A program made the position numbers and the translations under genes. Shown piece by piece: positions 23,493-25,719 of a stretch of 25,719 nucleotides of DNA (positions are counted from its first letter, which is position 1; the number at the start of each line of letters is the position of its first letter). Source of the DNA: Reclinomonas americana ATCC 50394 (Eukaryota; Jakobida; Jakobea; Jakobida); contig PS015762.1 of assembly GCA_048213135.1 (NCBI GenBank), positions 8,395 through 34,113 on the forward strand, written 5' to 3'. The notes beneath the pieces are model-generated. The model did not search any database. It saw only the letters and a program-made list of their open reading frames with translations, and was not told the origin of the DNA.

Positions 23493-25422
23493 CTCCGGCA
23501 GCGTACCTCAGGTTCTTGCTAGGCACATGCTGACGGACAACGTCGCTGTCGATGGCCGCCATAAACACCTGAGTATGCGGAATATCGCCAGTCAGTTGCT
23601 TCAGGCCGGCAACGAGAGCCGCGTAGTCCTTTTCGACCATCTCGGCAGCGCCGGGCGAATCGATCAGCAGCAGTCCGGGATGCCGTCCAATTCCGCGCTG
23701 TTCGGCGATTTTAATCAGCGCCAACGTCGTCGCGATCTTGAGCCTGGCCTTCTCGCCGGCCGTCTGTTTGCCGAAGGATACCGTTACCGCACCTTTCACG
23801 AGATCGAGATGCGTGTTCCCCTTCAATTTTGCCCCTTGCAGGCTCTCCATTCCGAACAAAACGGCGTAGTGCTTGATCAGCGCGGAAACATCACGCAGGA
23901 GGGCGTCCTGGAGCGATCTGTAGCTCGCCGAGATGACTTCCTCAGCGATCTTGAGCAGATCCTCATCATCGGTTGGGCCGGATGATGGCCCCTCATCACG
24001 AGCCAGTTCATCACGCTGTGCCTCGCGTTTGATGATATCAAGTTCCAAATCCCGTGCTTTCGACGGCGCGGCGAGCTGCGCCTCGATCTCGATTGATGCC
24101 TCCTCCGCCTTTTTCCTGTCGGCGCGGGCTGTGGAGACACTCTCCTGCAACGAATGCTGACGTCGCCGCTCTGCTTCCAGCACCCCCTCCGCACCAACCA
24201 CCGCCGCTTTGAGACCCGACTCCGTTATCGCCGGGTTGTCATCATCAGTTTCCGGCTCCCCGCAGACCACGCAGACATGTTGTTCCCGGCTATCGTGCTT
24301 GCGCTGGTCTCCGAAGTCGTGAACGCATCTCGGGCAGGACACCGGCTCAAGCGAGCGGAAAACGAAACTAGCAGCGCGGCCGTCTTTGAAGTCCTGGAGA
24401 TCCCGGCGAGCTGCGTCATAGGCTTCTTTGGCAGCATCAAGATCGTCGGACGACGCGCCCACTTGAAAGAGCCCTGTCCGAAGTTTCGCATCGGCGTCGG
24501 CAAACTCGCGACTCAACTTTTCTAGTGATGCCCGTAAATCACTGGTGCGCGGCAGCTCTCGCAATTGGCGCTGTAGACCTGCGAGCTCCTCGTCGAGCTC
24601 GGCTACGCGTGCCTTTCGGCGGGCTCGCGAGCGGTCAAGGTCGCTTGCAGCCTGTCGATTCTCGCTCGTGATACGCGATAGCGCTGCGCGTACGTCACTC
24701 ACGGCGTTGATCCAGGGCACTCCCAAATACATCTGCATCATGCGGATGCCGAGCGTCGGTGCGGAACCGAAAAGCGTTTTCGGATCTGGCTCGATAACCA
24801 TTGCTCCAGAGAGCCAAACCCAGTCGTGCTCCTGGTCGCTACCTTTTCCGTCTCGGATGGCATGCATGACCATGGACTGGAGTCCCAACTGGCCCATAAA
24901 AAATTCGGACATGACGTCCTCGAACTCTGCCTCGGACGCGAACGCCGCCTGACGCTGGCGCTCTCCCCCTCCAAGTCGCCAGAGCGATCCCGAACAGGCA
25001 ATGGCGTCAGCTATGTCGACCTCATAGAGCTGCTCATCCAATGTGAATGTAAGACGGACCGTGTGAAACCAAGTCTCCATTCCACCCGGAATGTCACCAG
25101 TGCGCCGGCCGTTGAGACACCACCGGATCATGGCGAGCAGAGTGGACTTGCCACGAAAATTGCGCTCGCTCGTGATCGCGAGAAATCCTTGGTCCAGGTC
25201 CTTCCACTCGAAATTGATCGGGCCGGCCTGCTCGCCCTTTTTCTCGCCGGTAAAGGCGAGTGAACGGATACAAAGACGTCGTGGCACGGCAATCGACGGC
25301 CTTATCGCGACGCCATGACGGCCTAGAACCGCCCGGACCTCCTCGGATGATCGCTTCGCCTTTTCCGCAATGGCGTCAATAAGGGCTCCAGGCGTCTTCT
25401 GAGCTAATTCCTCGGACATCAT
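23476..25422 (-). CDS. SMC/Rad50-like ATPase with four-cysteine zinc insert
   Basis: The 648-residue protein begins with an unrecognised 45-residue helical segment, then an ABC ATPase N-lobe. The P-loop reads ERNFRGKST (86-94), with Glu at residue 86 where the classical Walker A has Gly. Two coiled-coil arms (about 255-350 and 400-470) flank C363/C366 and C384/C387, which form a zinc ribbon or hook. The C-lobe has Walker B LLLIDS with D588. A TAGEKARLKIA stretch sits where the signature is expected, in place of SGGQ. ATG 25422 overlaps the stop of the upstream gene (ATGA); a second ATG follows at 25419. The product is likely to be the DNA- or nucleoprotein-sensing ATPase of a defence module with the nuclease at 21381. 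ATPase activity is inferred. Confidence 0.8.
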   Translation of the reverse strand: MMSEELAQKTPGALIDAIAEKAKRSSEEVRAVLGRHGVAIRPSIAVPRRLCIRSLAFTGEKKGEQAGPINFEWKDLDQGFLAITSERNFRGKSTLLAMIRWCLNGRRTGDIPGGMETWFHTVRLTFTLDEQLYEVDIADAIACSGSLWRLGGGERQRQAAFASEAEFEDVMSEFFMGQLGLQSMVMHAIRDGKGSDQEHDWVWLSGAMVIEPDPKTLFGSAPTLGIRMMQMYLGVPWINAVSDVRAALSRITSENRQAASDLDRSRARRKARVAELDEELAGLQRQLRELPRTSDLRASLEKLSREFADADAKLRTGLFQVGASSDDLDAAKEAYDAARRDLQDFKDGRAASFVFRSLEPVSCPRCVHDFGDQRKHDSREQHVCVVCGEPETDDDNPAITESGLKAAVVGAEGVLEAERRRQHSLQESVSTARADRKKAEEASIEIEAQLAAPSKARDLELDIIKREAQRDELARDEGPSSGPTDDEDLLKIAEEVISASYRSLQDALLRDVSALIKHYAVLFGMESLQGAKLKGNTHLDLVKGAVTVSFGKQTAGEKARLKIATTLALIKIAEQRGIGRHPGLLLIDSPGAAEMVEKDYAALVAGLKQLTGDIPHTQVFMAAIDSDVVRQHVPSKNLRYAAGDDYLW

Positions 25423-25719
25423 GCGCTCTCAAGAAGACGCTGAAGCCGCTTGCGAACGCGCTCAGCTGTGGTTGGGATGAGGTCGCCAATCTGGGCGTCG
25501 TGATATTCTTTTTGTTCGTGCTGGCGCCTCTTGAGAGGAAAGCCGCCTCGCCCGCCGGCGACTTTGAGCACCAGATCGACGCGCCTGTCATACCAGTCCA
25601 GTCCGGGTACGTCGGTCGCTATTCGCGCGACCAAGTCCCGTGCCAGGGGGCCGACGAGAAACTCATGTTCGTCTTTGCCGCTCTCCATCTTGCGCGATCG
25701 AGGTAGGACTAACAGGCTG
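25419..25719 (-). CDS. Unrecognised small protein, 5' partial, coupled to the ATPase gene
   Basis: The frame is open from the window edge down to the TGA at 25421-25419. An ATG at 25688 would give 89 residues, but it has no Shine-Dalgarno and the frame continues upstream, so the start probably lies outside. The visible part is charged, with a GLDWYDRRVDLVLKV strand pair and a basic C-terminal helix (TAERVRKRLQRLL). No known motif is seen. The ATGA overlap with the ATPase gene shows that it belongs to the same operon. By position it could be a middle or adaptor component of an ABC-three-component-like system, but this is speculation. Confidence 0.55.
   Translation of the reverse strand, partial: SLLVLPRSRKMESGKDEHEFLVGPLARDLVARIATDVPGLDWYDRRVDLVLKVAGGRGGFPLKRRQHEQKEYHDAQIGDLIPTTAERVRKRLQRLLESA

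Noticed and set aside
23041-23985. Plus-strand open frame of 314 codons opposite the nuclease and ATPase genes
   Set aside because: It spans the border of two well-supported minus-strand genes, has no Shine-Dalgarno and no recognisable motif, so it is an antisense shadow in GC-rich DNA.

Overview
The window is GC-rich, densely coded DNA from what looks like an alphaproteobacterium, probably of the Hyphomicrobiales. The clues are Tat-exported solute-binding proteins, a Bug/TctC protein, many GTG and TTG starts, and FCD-type and UTRA-type GntR regulators beside small catabolic clusters. The order or genus is an inference, because no rRNA, tRNA or taxonomic marker gene is present. No integrase, transposase or CRISPR array was seen. 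A 20-N assembly gap lies at 17271-17290.

Layout. (A) 1-5678 is a catabolic/uptake cluster: the 3' part of a zinc-type alcohol dehydrogenase, an FCD GntR regulator, two divergent short-chain dehydrogenases, and two solute-binding proteins (branched-chain-amino-acid type and TctC type) without transporter partners. Three copies of the FadR-family operator shape TGGT-N3-ACCA sit in the divergent SDR promoter region and before the first binding-protein gene, so the regulator probably controls this cluster. (B) 5725-12407 is a defence-like block. On the minus strand lie a SIR2-domain protein, a small protein resembling the middle component of ABC-three-component systems, an SMC/RecF-like ATPase with a CxxC hook, and a HEPN-zinc-ribbon protein. 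Divergent from them is a 521-residue protein ending in a PD-(D/E)XK nuclease domain. (C) 12436-14058 holds an HD-domain protein translationally coupled to an FAD monooxygenase.

(D) 14199-20994 is one long plus-strand unit: a UTRA GntR regulator, a complete ABC importer (binding protein, ATPase, two permeases), a CitE/HpcH-type lyase and a class I aminotransferase. Start-stop overlaps and very short gaps suggest one operon that imports and degrades an amino-containing compound. The substrate is not readable from the sequence. (E) 21105-21311 is the truncated 5' part of a DJ-1/PfpI-family gene. (F) 21381 to the window end is a second defence-like unit on the minus strand: a partial small protein, an SMC-like ATPase with a four-cysteine insert and an unusual Walker A, and a 703-residue protein with a C-terminal PD-(D/E)XK nuclease.

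The main points of interest are the two separate ATPase-plus-effector modules (B and F), which have no close named system that I can assign with certainty, and the well-defined operator set in A.
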